Under the pieces are notes generated by a model that worked only from the letters and a program-made list of their open reading frames with translations, was not told the DNA's origin and did no database searches. Source: Blumeriella jaapii (Eukaryota; Ascomycota; Leotiomycetes; Helotiales; Drepanopezizaceae). From it: a stretch of 64,000 bases of DNA. The stretch lies in the NCBI GenBank assembly GCA_009599575.1, contig VWND01000015.1, positions 744,001-808,000 on the forward strand, given 5' to 3'. A program made the position numbers and the translations under genes. Positions 11,946-22,449 of this stretch are shown piece by piece (the stretch's first letter is position 1; the number at the start of each line of letters is the position of its first letter).

Positions 11946-12169
11946 ACGACCCCGTGCTGGGGAGTCCGGCCCGAGGCACGCACTGCACCCCACCTCACAG
12001 GACGCGGTGGCGACGAGTATGCATGTACATACATACGGTATGCTTTGTACGGTACTGTCTCTCCAGACTCATGTGGGGGGAGGGTCAGTGCAGTGCTACC
12101 GCTACGGGGAAGAGCCATCTCACGGGACCTGGGAAGAGGGTGTATGTGCGGCGAGGCGGCGTGATCTGA

Positions 12170-12246
12170 AGAAGAAGTATGATGACGATGATGACGATGA
12201 TGACGATGATGACGACGATGACGACGATGACGATGATGACGATGAA
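12170..12246. repeat. GATGAC/GATGAT trinucleotide array
   Basis: Dense GAT/GAC trinucleotides that translate to a poly-Asp run on the + strand and to Ile/Val or His/Arg runs on the other strand. The surrounding open frame has no other protein-like character, so it is a microsatellite and not an acidic protein gene. Confidence 0.85.
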
Positions 12247-12302
12247 GGGATGGAAAAGAACAGAACAGGTAAGGCGAGCGTGGGTGGGTGTTTGTGGGAG
12301 AT

Positions 12303-12366
12303 CCACCTCGCCTGCCCAGCCGGCCAGCCAGCCAGCCAGCCAACCAGCCAGCCAACCAGCCAGCCG
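12303..12366. repeat. CAGC/CAAC tetramer array
   Basis: Tandem CAGC with CAAC interruptions. Simple-sequence repeat. Confidence 0.9.
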
Positions 12367-12407
12367 GGTGGAGGCGTGAATCCACCGGGCTGGATCTGTG
12401 AAGATGT

Positions 12408-12408
<1 letters not shown>

Positions 12409-12444
<36 letters not shown>
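12409..12444. repeat. 36-nt poly-T homopolymer
   Basis: An uninterrupted run of 36 T residues. The exact length should be treated with caution because homopolymers of this size are often miscounted by sequencers. Confidence 0.9.
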
Positions 12445-12445
<1 letters not shown>

Positions 12446-13304
12446 GCTGGTGGGGAACGGGATGATGTCCGGTGGCCAGTGATTGATTGCATTGCCCATT
12501 GCCTATTCGGCCCGAGGGATGAAGGGCAACTCAACCGACGCAAGGAGACAATCCAAGGTGGTTGAGCACCAGCGTACAGTGAGTGCAGTGCCATTCGTCT
12601 GCCTCCAGGCCTCGACATACAGCACACCACGTGGGGCGGTCTTTTCCGAGAGCCGGCGATCTAGTGACGGGTGGTTATCTCGTCCGTCTCCGTGAGTGAT
12701 GGGCGCTTCGACCGGTTCGCCTCCGTGAAAGCGGTGCGAGTTAGTGTTGGTACCTGGCACGATTTCAAATCCGGATTCAATGGCCTGACGAGATGTGGGT
12801 TCGAGAGGGCTGCAAATGTGATTGGGGAGGAGACGGCCGTTGAGGTCTCTTAGATTGAAAGGTTAGGTCTCTTAGATTGAAAGGCCGGGTGGAGGTGAGA
12901 TCGGGTAATGGTTGAACCAGCTGAGAGGTTGCTTTCGTTGCGATGGTCGACCTGCAGTAGTCTGTGGACCATTGGAACACCTTCAACAACAAGGAATCTA
13001 CCAAAAAGCTTGAGCTAGTCTCTCGTTGGACGTCGTGGTGGTGTAGCGTCGCTCGGTTTAGGCTCTGAAATCTACACTCTGCAACCCTGTTAGAGTGGGA
13101 GGTGGTTCTCGCCATCTGCCAGAAGAGCTCAATCGCCCCCGGCAGCAAGTCAAGTCACGTAGCTTCGAGAGGGGAGAGGTCGGTGAGAAGTGTTAGGTAC
13201 GGATAGAGAGACTATTGCAATGCCGTCTTGGAACCTACCAACAGTCCACTAGTGCTTCAATGTACAAATAGCGCGTGCCTCGAACAACAGAAGAATCCCC
13301 AGTC

Positions 13305-14235
13305 TTATCGGTAAGGCGCGTCCGCTCTTGCGGCCGCCGCTAGTTCAGGCTCCCATTTGTCACCTGCATTCTCGTTAGCCAAAAAACCTCATGCGATTTC
13401 CAGCGATGCGGATATGCAAGGCGAAGAGAGCAGGTGCTTACCATTCGCCAAAAGCTTCTCCTTGTTGTAAAGCAGCTCCTCTCTCGTCTCGGTCGCATAC
13501 TCGGCATTCGGGGACTCGACGATAGCGTCAACAGGACAGCTCTCTTGGCAAAAACCGCAGTAAATGCACTTCGTCATGTCGATGTCGTATCGTGTTGTTC
13601 TGCGACTTCCGTCCTGACGCTCCTCGGCCTCGATTGTAATTGCTTGGGCGGGGCAGATCTGGACATCCATTAGATCAGCCCGTATGCTGTAGGCTCATTG
13701 GGACAACTGACAGCTTCGCACAGCTTGCAAGCGATGCATCGCTCCTCGCCCGATGGGTATCTGCGCAAAGCGTGCTCGCCGCGGAAGCGTGAGAAATCGG
13801 TCCCTATCCACCATGAGCGCTCTTCACCCCCCGTGGTCTGTTTCTGATCGCACCTTTTCAAAGGGATAGTAGATAGTATATCTGTGTCATGTCAGCCTCC
13901 AATTCCTGCCGTGGGATTTTCGATGGCACAACTCACGGTGGTCTGAAATACTGCTCGAGAACCACATACATCCCCCTGAACATCTCAGTCAACAAGAAGA
14001 ATTTCCCTGCCTGGTCCAAGGCAGACTCCTTGCTCTGATCCCATCTCTCTGGCTTCGGCAGACGGAAACCTGCGGGTGGTGGTCCTGAAGGGGTGGCGGC
14101 GCGGAAGGTCGTTGTAGAGAATGCTGCTGCTGCTGCCGCTGCGAAGGGAGATGGGGTTGTTCGAACAGCACGGCAGAGCTGCGCTGTAGGCCGGCTGCGA
14201 GCCACGAGCGAGATCAGAGGCTTTGTGGATGCCAT
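13305..14235 (-). CDS. Complex I 23-kDa iron-sulfur subunit (NDUFS8/TYKY-type), frameshifted
   Basis: Mitochondrial NADH dehydrogenase subunit carrying two [4Fe-4S] clusters in the peripheral arm. Five exons on the minus strand: 14235-13937, 13881-13854, 13803-13712, 13658-13442 and 13363-13305, giving about 231 aa. The first exon encodes a Ser/Ala/Arg-rich mitochondrial presequence. Family motifs follow: [76 protein letters not shown] and the C-terminal WEPELAA. The intron at 13711-13659 splits the first cluster motif. In the exon 13803-13712 one base is missing between KGPIS and RFRGEH: the family has Ser-Pro-Arg there, and one added C restores the frame. No alternative splice keeps the conserved sequence. 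I read this as an assembly deletion and not a dead gene. It is transcribed divergently from the acyl carrier protein gene. Confidence 0.9.
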
Positions 14236-14592
14236 CGTGGTGTGCTCGGGGCGATGTTCCTCCTGAGGGGCGTGAATGTATGAAGTCGTGAAATCGTCAA
14301 GGTTGCGGGATGCAAATCACGGGGCAATGATTGGTTGTAGCGAAGGAGCTCCAAATACCACCAGTACTTTCACAGCACTCGTTACCAGACTTAGTAGCAA
14401 CATATCAATGTTGAAATCCCTTCTCCCGAAATTTTCAAGACAAATACATCAGATATCGGACGAATTCTAGCTGTCGCAAAGTGCTCTGTGTTGTTACTGT
14501 CACGTGGCCAAGAGAAAGCTAGACCGAGCTCAATCCTCGAGAGATCCGCGAAGAATCAAGCATCTTCACAACTTCTCCACCACAGTACCAAA
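14236..14592. promoter_or_regulatory. Shared divergent promoter of two complex I genes
   Basis: 357 bp separate the start codons of the 23-kDa subunit (-) and acyl carrier protein (+). An inverted CCAAT (ATTGG) lies at 14330-14334, 95 bp upstream of the former. TCACGTGG lies at 14500-14507, 86 bp upstream of the latter. CCAAT boxes bind the HAP complex that controls respiratory genes in fungi; its use here is inference. Confidence 0.5.
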
Positions 14593-15276
14593 ATGTTCAG
14601 AACAACCCTCCTCAGATGCGCACGCGGCGCTACACGCCAATTCGCCACAAAACCAGGAGCCATTGCCCGCCCTGCCGTCCGAAGCGCTCTCATTCCGCAG
14701 CCTCGATTCGCCCCGTCTGCCTTCCAGGCTGTGAGATGCTACTCTGCTGCTTCTGGCTTGTCGAAGACGGAGATCGAGGGCAGAATAATCGACTTGCTGA
14801 AGAACTTTGATAAGGTGCGTGCTTACACGAACGGACACCGAAGAAGGGAAGAGGTACTGATGTTTTGCAGGTTACCGATGCTTCACGCGTATGTCTTGAC
14901 CGGCACTGGCCATGATAGCTTGGAACTGATGTCGATAGCTCTCGCCTACCTCCAACTTTGCGAACGACCTTGGGTTGGACAGCTTGGATACTGTTGAGGT
15001 TGTGATGGCCATCGAGGAGGTCAGTGCTCGGAATATGGGATTCTGTCGAGAGGAATCTGACACTGCCATAGGAATTCAGCATTGAGATTCCGGACAAGGA
15101 GGCAGACGCTATCCACAGTGGTATGCTCCGACACCTGATCCCAAGACGAGGGAGAGATCTGACATTTTCCTAGTTGATAAGGCCGTCGAGTACATTCTTG
15201 CACAACCAGATGGTATGTCAACTTCAGTCCAGACTTGCCAAAAGGACAATGCTAACAACCGTGTCTAGCCCACTGA
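14593..15276 (+). CDS. Mitochondrial acyl carrier protein (complex I NDUFAB1-type)
   Basis: Small acidic protein that carries acyl chains on 4'-phosphopantetheine for mitochondrial fatty acid synthesis (lipoate supply). It is also a subunit of complex I and supports Fe-S and LYR-protein assembly. Six exons: 14593-14814, 14871-14888, 14939-15019, 15072-15120, 15174-15212 and 15269-15276; all junctions are GT-AG and in frame, giving 138 aa. Exon 1 holds a basic, Arg-rich mitochondrial presequence ending near CYSAASGLSKTEIEGR. The carrier signature DLGLDSLDTVEVVMAIEEEF includes the Ser that takes the phosphopantetheine. The end is EYILAQPDAH, as in fungal homologues. The 18-nt microexon (VTDASR) and the 8-nt last exon (completing A-H-stop) are notable. 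The start at 14593 is the ATG that begins the presequence; an upstream in-frame ATG adds no targeting-like sequence. Confidence 0.93.
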
Positions 15277-15854
15277 GTGTTGGAATTGTAACATAGAGGA
15301 CCGATGCAAAGGGGGTGACTGGGAGGGAGCTTTAAACGCGCGGAGGGGCTTCCGGGAATATCTGTACAGATCGAGGATGCCCATAGTGCACGCTGAATGC
15401 CATGCGCCCGTCAAATGTAGAACACCTTACTCTTGCCTTGCCTTGCAATAAGAATCTATGCGACAATTCCTTTGACCTCAAAATTCGCGCGACCTGCCAA
15501 ATTCTTGGGACGAAGACGAAACCGCCCTGCTGCAAAATATTCGTACCCACGCTAGCTCGTCCTTGGCAACGGGGAATTTGAGCTTTGGATATCTCGCATC
15601 ATCTTCACAATCCACCCAGTACCACGCTCAGTAGCGACGAGTAGCGACGAGTAGCGACGACATCAATGGACACAATCCAATTGCTCTGCTAAGTTTTCCT
15701 TCGTGCCTACCATTGGACCGCGATACACGGGAAGCCCGCTGGTTCGTGCAAGGGCATTGCGGAAACCTGTCATAATCGCATGCCCCAGACGACATCATCC
15801 CCTTTCCCAAACTCAGGCCCTACCTAGGCACAACACACATCGCAAACCCCCACA
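15277..15854. other. Intergenic ACP-VPS74
   Basis: No gene seen. Contains three tandem AGTAGCGACG copies near 15629-15660 and probably the VPS74 promoter. Confidence 0.6.
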
Positions 15855-17093
15855 ATGTCGTCGGGACTTACGTCGAGGCGGCGGCGGCGGCGGCGGAGGC
15901 GGCGGCGACAATGAAGAGGCCGAGTCGAGTCGCGTGGCATCTCCTCCTCCCAAGGGAGGTTCCCGCGACACAGGCGGCCCCGAGACATCTTACGAGAGCG
16001 GCGAGAACGGACATAAGATTGCCTTCGACCCTAGAGATATCAGCGAGAGTGCTGAGCGGAGTAAGCAGCCAAAGCTGACACTGATGGAAGAAGTGCTGCT
16101 CCTGGGACTGAAAGACAAGCAAGTGAGTTTGGCCAGGGAGCAAGGTCGACACCGGGCTGGCAGAGGACTAATGATGGCAGGGCTATCTTTCTTTCTGGAA
16201 CGACAATATTTCATATGCGCTTAGAGGATGCATTGTCATCGAGCTCGCCTTCCGCGGGCGCGTTAGCATGCAGAAGGACTCTGCGAGACGGCGATTCCCT
16301 CTAGCTGACCGGGTTATCGAGGTCATTGACGACACACTTACGGGCGAGGTTCTGCTCGATGAGGCGCTGAAGATGATGAAGGCTAGCGAGAAGATGAGTG
16401 TCAGTCAATGGATTGACCTCATGAGCGGTAGGCTCGCCCTCATCTCCCCAAGCCATCCAAAGTCAAATTGCTAACGGATGAGTGATGAAGGAGAGACGTG
16501 GAACCTCATGAAGATCGGATACCAGCTGAAGCAAGTTCGCGAACGCCTCGCCAAGGGCCTGGTCGACAAAGGCATTCTGCGAACCGAAAAGCGCAACTTT
16601 CTCCTCTTCGACATGGCAACGCATCCCGTGGCTGATGGAGGCGCCAAGGAGGAAATCCGACGCCGGGTCCGCAATGTTCTCACGCAGCGCACAGTCGTCC
16701 TCCCGGGAAGCCAGTTCCTGCCTGAAAACCTCGAATTCAGATACGTGCGAACCATTGCCATGGTGTGCGCTGCCTACGCCGCCAACGTGCTCGAGAACGC
16801 GCTGGCTACGCTGGGCCACGAATCCAGGGAGCGCGCGTTCGCCCAGGTGGACGAGCTGCTGGCTGAGTACAGTCAGTGGCCGTTCGGGAAGAGAGCTGCG
16901 GGTGCGTCTGGTGGTGTGGGTGCGAATCTGGGGCAGGTTATCGGGGAGGAGGTTGCCAATGGCAAAGACAAGGAATTGCAGCTTGAGGTAAGCCCCCTTC
17001 CTACACATCAGCAGCGAGGACTACAATCTGACGCCGTCTCAGGTCGTAGCAGCATGTCTTAGTGTTTTCACCCGCCTAGACTCTCTTCTCTAG
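15855..17093 (+). CDS. Golgi PI4P-binding protein Vps74/GOLPH3, frameshifted near start
   Basis: Peripheral Golgi protein that binds phosphatidylinositol 4-phosphate and retains glycosyltransferases by linking their tails to COPI. Exons 15855-16122, 16181-16427, 16491-16987 and 17043-17093 join in frame and encode about 353 aa. Recognisable blocks are [80 protein letters not shown] and [16 protein letters not shown], then the C-terminal [16 protein letters not shown], all typical of GOLPH3/Vps74. The ATG at 15855 begins MSSGLT as in homologues, but its frame stops after 19 codons. The frame carrying the Gly-rich run and the rest of the protein is offset. The offset arises between 15870 and 15878 and equals two missing bases or one extra. 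No intron can explain it; an assembly indel beside the GGC repeat is likely. Confidence 0.9.
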
Positions 17094-17677
17094 ATGCCCG
17101 CAGAGGCATTAATGAAAAGAGCAACACACGTTCAACTGGGAATCATCGGGAGTAAGAGCAAAAGAACCTTGTACACTGTCGTAATAAGTACCTGGGAGAT
17201 CGGCCCTCCCCTAAAATGTCAGAGCGACATCATCTTCTGATACTCGGACCTGCTACGACTTGGAGTTTTGCCTTTCTTTGAATTCTTTTCTTTTGTCCTC
17301 ACCTACGAAGAGAGTGTGTTTTCCATTCTTATGGTACGTGGTTTCTTGATGTCTTGCGAGTGTTCGTGTAACTACATCTACAGTAGGAGAGTCTGGTTCA
17401 GGTGTGTCTGGCTAGAGGATGACACGGAATGAAAATCCGGTTCTGGAGTAGAGCTTGCAAATGCCCATTCATCTTGTCGGTGACTACTGCGAAGATCCAC
17501 TTGGGCTCTGTATAGGTCTATAAAACGTTTCGAGTCATGCACGGGCAGGCAGAATCTCAGATGCAGGAGAGCAGCGTCGACACCGGATGGTCGATATTGT
17601 TGCACGTTCGGAGACGCCAGTGCCTTCTTACTCCTGCTACTCCCAAAGGTATCAACACGAAACCACCACTCTCTTGA
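17094..17677. other. Convergent 3' intergenic region VPS74 / RRP14
   Basis: Nothing recognisable apart from the two 3' flanks. Confidence 0.6.
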
Positions 17678-19408
17678 TTATCTGGACCCGCCCTCGAAGC
17701 CCGGTCTGCTCTTGACTTTTGGCTTCTTCCCCTTCACAGGCTTGCCCTTGCCCTTCCCCTTGACGCCCTTCCCATCACGCCTCTTCTGCAGGTTCTCCTC
17801 CCTCTTCTTCTGCTTCATGGCCTGGCTCTTGGCCACGCCCTCCTTGCGCTCCGCCCACTCCTTCTCGCTCTTCTTCTTCGCCTTCTCCTTGCGCTTCAGC
17901 GTTTTCTTCAGCAGGCTCGTGTCGTCGCGCACCCTCTCGCCATGCGCTCGCTTCTTGGCGTTCAGCCAGAGGTCCTTCTCCTCAATGTCGGCGCGCTTCT
18001 CGGCATCCAGCGCGGCGATGCGCAAGCGGTTCTTCTCGGTCGCTTTCAGGGCGCTGGCAGCATCCTGCGGGCCCTTCTTCTTCGGCACATTCTTCAACTG
18101 TGACAGGTCCTCGGTAAGTTCTTGTCCGTCCGCAAACGCGACCCGTCCGAAGGAGAAGTTGTGATCGGGCGCGAATCAAAGGACTCATCATGCTCGATGC
18201 AGGCGAGTCTCGCGCCGACACGAGGGCGGCCTCCCGCTTGGCATCCTCCTCAACCTTAGCCCTCATGCGCAACTCCTTCTTGTGCGCTTTCCGTTGCTCC
18301 TCCTTCTTCCTCCGCGCCTCAAGCAGTTCCTGGCGATTGCGAGCCGGGCGTCCATCGGGCCCGTCAGCTTTCCGCGCTGCGCGCAGGGCTTCAATCCGTG
18401 CTGCCAGCCGCGCGTGCAGAAGTTCTGGGTCGGTGGGGAGCTTGATGTGTTTGGGTGCTGTGGCGGGCGGGATGACAGAGGATGTGGATGTGCTGGCGCT
18501 GGGGTCGGCGGGGTTATCGAAAGTTTGCGAAGCGGGTGAGGAGGTGGCAGATGTGGAGTCTGGGGTTTCTGCGAGGCCGTCGGCTTCGAAATGTACCATT
18601 TCATCGCCCTGGGCGTTTTTATCTTCTTCGTCGTTGTCCTCAATCGCTGTGATTTCATCGGCTCCACCGTCGCTCCCGGCTTGCTCGCCAGCGCCGGCCT
18701 CTGCATCCTGCTCGTTCGCATCATTCGGCGTTTTGGTGCTGGCCTTCTTGTCCTTCTTCGCTTTCGGCTCCTTGGGTTCCTTTGATCCTTGTGGTGCGTT
18801 GTTCGACTTGGCTGCAAGCTCCTTCTGCTTCAGATTCAGCTTCTTCTCCTTCTTCTTCTCGGCCTGCTTCTCGGCCTTGAGCTTGCTCTTCTCGGCCTTG
18901 AGTGCTTTCCGTTCAGCCTTGATCTTCTCCGCCGCAAGTGTCGCATCACTGTCGTCCGAGGTCTTCTGCTTCTTCACCTTCTTGTCGTGTGCAAGCTTCA
19001 GGCCCTCCTTTGGCAACTCCTTCTCCACGCCCTCTATCTCGGACCCATCCAACTCTTCCAGCTCCTCCAGTTTCCTCTTCCGTGCCCGCTCGTCCATTAC
19101 GTCTTTGGCGGATTTGGCGGCGTCAGGATCCAGCTTTGCTCTTCTGGCGGCGGCCGCTTGTTCTTTGGTTTGCTTCTTCTTCTTCCATTGTTCCTGGGAG
19201 AAGAAGTCAATGCGTGTTCGTCGTTGCGGTGTGGGCAACACTTACGCTGGTGTCTGCTTCCCCGTAGTAGAACTTGGCTGGAATCAATGCTAGCAGTCCA
19301 TCGAACGATTCCGCGGACGCACGCAATCGATCCTAGAGACGCCGTCAGCCAAAAAAGTTGGCGCTTGAAGGCGGGGGAGAAAGCTACCTCGATGGAAGAT
19401 TCCGCCAT
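17678..19408 (-). CDS. Ribosome biogenesis protein Rrp14/SURF6 family, frameshifted
   Basis: Nucleolar protein needed for pre-rRNA processing in both ribosomal subunits. Minus-strand exons 19408-19388, 19332-19246 and 19193-17678 encode about 540 aa. The N-terminus is typical of Rrp14: MAESSIEDRLRASAESFDGL, LALIPAKFYYGE, then QWKKKKQTKEQAAAARRAKL. The middle is charged and Lys/Glu-rich (coiled-coil-like). The SURF6 domain contains FSFGRVAFADGQELTEDLS, then KNVPKKKGPQDAASALKA, EKDLWLNAKKRAHGERVRDD and TSLLKKTLKRKEKAKKKS, and ends in a very basic tail (nuclear/nucleolar targeting). Between SPLIRA and DHNFSFGRV the reading frame changes (around 18165-18178; one extra or two missing bases). The coding sense is continuous on both sides, so I infer a sequence error. 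The long antisense open frame is a shadow. Confidence 0.88.
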
Positions 19409-20447
19409 GGGGTCTCGCCCGGGAGAGGGAGGGGGCCGTGGGGACTTGGTAGAGAAGACGAGAAGCAGCGCCGTTGATGCGCAAGGCCGTGTTTGCGATC
19501 GAAAGAGTAGCAACACGAATGGTGGTGTTGACGAGTCGGGTGTGGAGTGGCGGCGTGCTTGATCGCGAATTTTTCTTGGGGATCCAAAACTTCCGTCGTT
19601 GGTGCCGGGGCCGACGTCTGGCTCGCTTATCGCTCTCTTTTCAGGCTAGTGAACAACAAACCGACATATCTGCGATCTGCTACAGCATCTCGAGCGACAC
19701 GGTATATACTGTACAGTGCCGCACTGCAAGTATCTACAGGCAAAAGGAACATCATCACTTTGCAGGGCTGTCAGTTCGTAACTTCGCACCTGCACGAGAT
19801 GCGTAGCCATGCGTGGACCAGACGGAGAACAGCATTTTGCCTCTCCCAGGCCAGCATGCTCAGCCTTTCGCGCACCACAACGCTCCGGCTCGTAAATGGC
19901 TGTCTGGATAGGTACTGTACACATACTGTACATACCGTACATACAGACCACGGCACAGTACCGTCCGGTTCGGTCTGTCAAGTATGTAGCGTCCGGTACC
20001 TAGGGCAACCGGGCAACAACAACTCCAGGTTGAGGTACCGCAGGTCGGGATGTGCTGGGCAGAAGCAAGTGAGCGAGTGGCCTGGAAGGCTGGAGTGCAT
20101 GACTCTCCCCAATCGCAGGCCACGTCGAAACTCTACTGTAACATGGTCATTGGCATTATCACTCCCCCAGACATATCACTCACCCAGACATATCACTCTC
20201 CCAGCCATATCTCTCCCAGACATATCTCTCCCAGACCAAACTGCGTCCCAAGACAACAACCTCATCAGCTTCACGTCGGCCGAGAGCCCACGGTCCGGAT
20301 TCTGTCCAAGTCCTCACCCCGCTCCCTCACCCTCGCCAACCTCCCCTGGACCGCGCCCGGATGTTGTGGTGTTGTGGGTGACCTGCCCCGAATCGCATCG
20401 GGCGTGTCTTCCAGTTCTCGGCCCAGAGACCTTCTGCCCCAAGCAGG
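19409..20447. other. Intergenic region with tandem CCAGACATATC units
   Basis: No conserved gene. GTACAGT/ACATACCG-type words occur at about 19690-20000. About 20160-20240 holds five imperfect CCCAGACATATCACTC-like repeats. Likely includes the promoters of the two flanking divergent genes. Confidence 0.6.
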
Positions 20448-22449
20448 ATGAGCACCAGCATCGAGGCCAACTCGTTGTCGGACATCACCCAGATTGCGGG
20501 CAACCCTCCGAAATACCCTCGGAACCCCACTGAAGCGAAGAGACCGCCCTTGACGCTGTACATTGCTCGTGTGCCAGGGAGCAGAGGCAGGTCACGTTTT
20601 CGCCTGCATCGGGAGAGACGCTGACCAGTGGCTAGATCTCATCCTGACGACGCTGAAGCCGCAGCTGAAGAATGTGACGGCGGAAGACGTGGCATCGTCT
20701 CTGTATTATCTGCATCTCAAGACAGAAGATGATGCCCGCTTCCTAGACGACGACGCGGGCGCCGTGGCCGAGGAACCAGCCTCGCCGGCCACCAAGCCGC
20801 TCCCACGCAAGCCGCTGGTCGATTCAACGAGATCGTCAGTTGAGATCTCCCGGAAGCCTCTTCCAGAGTCGGCGAGGTCTTCTATCGAGCTCAGCCGTCA
20901 GCCGACCTCCATGTCACAGCGCTCTCTCATCCAAGATGCCACTTCTCTCCCCAAACGAAAGCCGGTGGGATCCAAAAGCCCCACACGCAAGCCACTTCCA
21001 CAGCACGTTCAAGAGAATGGTGACTCTCCGAGACGGCCTTTAGGGCCGAGACCGATTCAATCAGATCACTCTGCCCGGCGGAAGCACTTACCAGGAGCCG
21101 AAAATAGACCGCTGAGTCTCATGCCTGGGCCGCAAGACAACAATCGCCTTTCGCGAATGAGCACCCACACGAGCATGGTGGGTGAGCTGGATGCTGGCTC
21201 TTCTGAAGCTGTCGAGTCTTCCTCGGATTCTTTTTCCTTCACTCTGATCCGTCGGGATCCCGCATCTGGCGCTCAATGGAATATAGGAAGCGTGACTGGC
21301 GCGCCGTCGTCCGACGAAGCACAAAGTCGGCGAGTAAAACTAGCTCCGCGATTGAAGAAGCCTTACTTTGACCTGTCAGTTCATCTCACAACACCTGGAT
21401 ACAGCTATTTCCGCGGCACGCAAACAGATGTCCACGCTGGAGATGCTACAGCGGGACACGGAATGACTTCGCCCGATAGTGGAAGGTTCCACGTCCCGAC
21501 AGATTCGACTCCAGGTTTCGATCGATACATCCGCATGGAGGGGACTCACTTCTGGAATCGCTCGTCTCCACAGCGCAAAAGAGCACTCTCCGATATCTCG
21601 GTCAGCCAAGCTACTACTACTACTACTGCTGCTGCTGCTGATGCTGCTGCTACGACTACTACTGCACATGGTCGAAGATCGAGTGGCACCCTGCCCGGGG
21701 GAGTGGCGAACATCCTTGCCCATCTCGAGGATTCGCATGCAAAGGGCTACGTGTTTTTGAGCCCTTGGGGAGGTCGATGCAAATTTTCCACCGGTGCAGG
21801 AGGCCGGTCGCTACGATGCATACACAGTCTACCAGCACCCGTATCTGCCAAAAATACTGCGGAACCGTCTTCCTCGGCGCATCCCCCAGCTATTGTAAGT
21901 CAACTACGGTTTAATCTGCCATCTCCAGCCATCTTCATACACGCATCTCTCAGGAACGATGGTGCCGAGGCCGGTCGATTCCATGTTCCTCATGTTCCCA
22001 AACTGAGTGAAATCCGAAATAGACTTTCTCGTCACAGGATGTCTTCACCCCCTCATCCGCCTCGTCCACTTTCAAGTTCATATGCAACTCTCTATCCTGG
22101 TGATAGTGAGCATGCGCCACAGCTGCCCCCGAGACCACATTCACCAGCGAGCTCGAGGGACTCAACAGATGACGATACGCAGCCTCCATCTTCAGGGAGG
22201 AGACACCGGCTCCCCTTCCACGCGAAGCCGGCCAGCGACGGGGACGAGCAGGATGACAGCCGGCTCGATCTAAGATTGGGTCAGGAGAAAGCAGGGGGGG
22301 GAAATCGAGGAAAGCGTGCCAAACTCGGCAAACTCATTATCCATGATGAAGGATTGAAGATGCTTGATTTGGTAGTCGCTTCGAACATGGGAGTCTGGTG
22401 GAGCATATGGGAATCCCAGGCACCCGTGGAACACGAGGGAGGACGATGA
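20448..22449 (+). CDS. Conserved filamentous-ascomycete protein of unknown function
   Basis: Two exons, 20448-20586 and 20636-22449, predict 650 aa. The N-terminus (NPPKYPRNPTEAKRPPLTLY, IARVPGS, FLTTLKP-like, VTAEDVASSLYYLHLKTEDD) and the C-terminus (RLDLRLGQEKAGGGNRGKRA, KLGKLIIHDEGLKMLDLVVA) read like a family I have seen in many Pezizomycotina genomes without an assigned function. The middle is Ser/Pro/Arg-rich and disordered, with a Thr/Ala run near 21607-21665 (ACT and GCT repeats). I see no catalytic motif or transmembrane segment I would trust. The first intron (49 nt) appears to use a GC donor (AGAG|GCAGGT) with a CTGAC branch site 14 nt before the acceptor, because only that junction restores SRDLILTTLKP. 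An open frame starting at 20563 would miss the conserved N-terminus. Confidence 0.8.

Larger units (their letters stand above)
7974..13304. other. 5.3-kb gene-free repeat-rich region
   Basis: No conserved coding sequence on either strand. It holds GGCATC, CACTGCCTTTC, GGTA, GATA, GATGAC, CAGC and poly-T arrays, a diverged ~300-bp repeat family and a compact inverted repeat, each listed separately. The part from 12500 to 13300 is less repetitive but its open frames are short and show no recognisable family. Confidence 0.7.

Noticed and set aside
11788..12465. Plus-strand open frame with a long poly-Asp run and poly-Phe end
   Set aside because: Every unusual feature is a translated microsatellite (GATGAC, CAGC, poly-T). 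No conserved segment or plausible exon structure was found.
14889..14938. A suspected frameshift in the acyl carrier protein gene
   Set aside because: On re-reading, the exon starting at 14939 begins CTC TCG CCT and joins exon 2 in phase 0, giving VTDASRLSPTSNF; the gene is intact.
18190..19293. 367-codon plus-strand Ser/Phe/Cys-rich open frame
   Set aside because: Complement of the Lys/Glu-rich RRP14 gene, whose exons splice cleanly and match the family at both ends.
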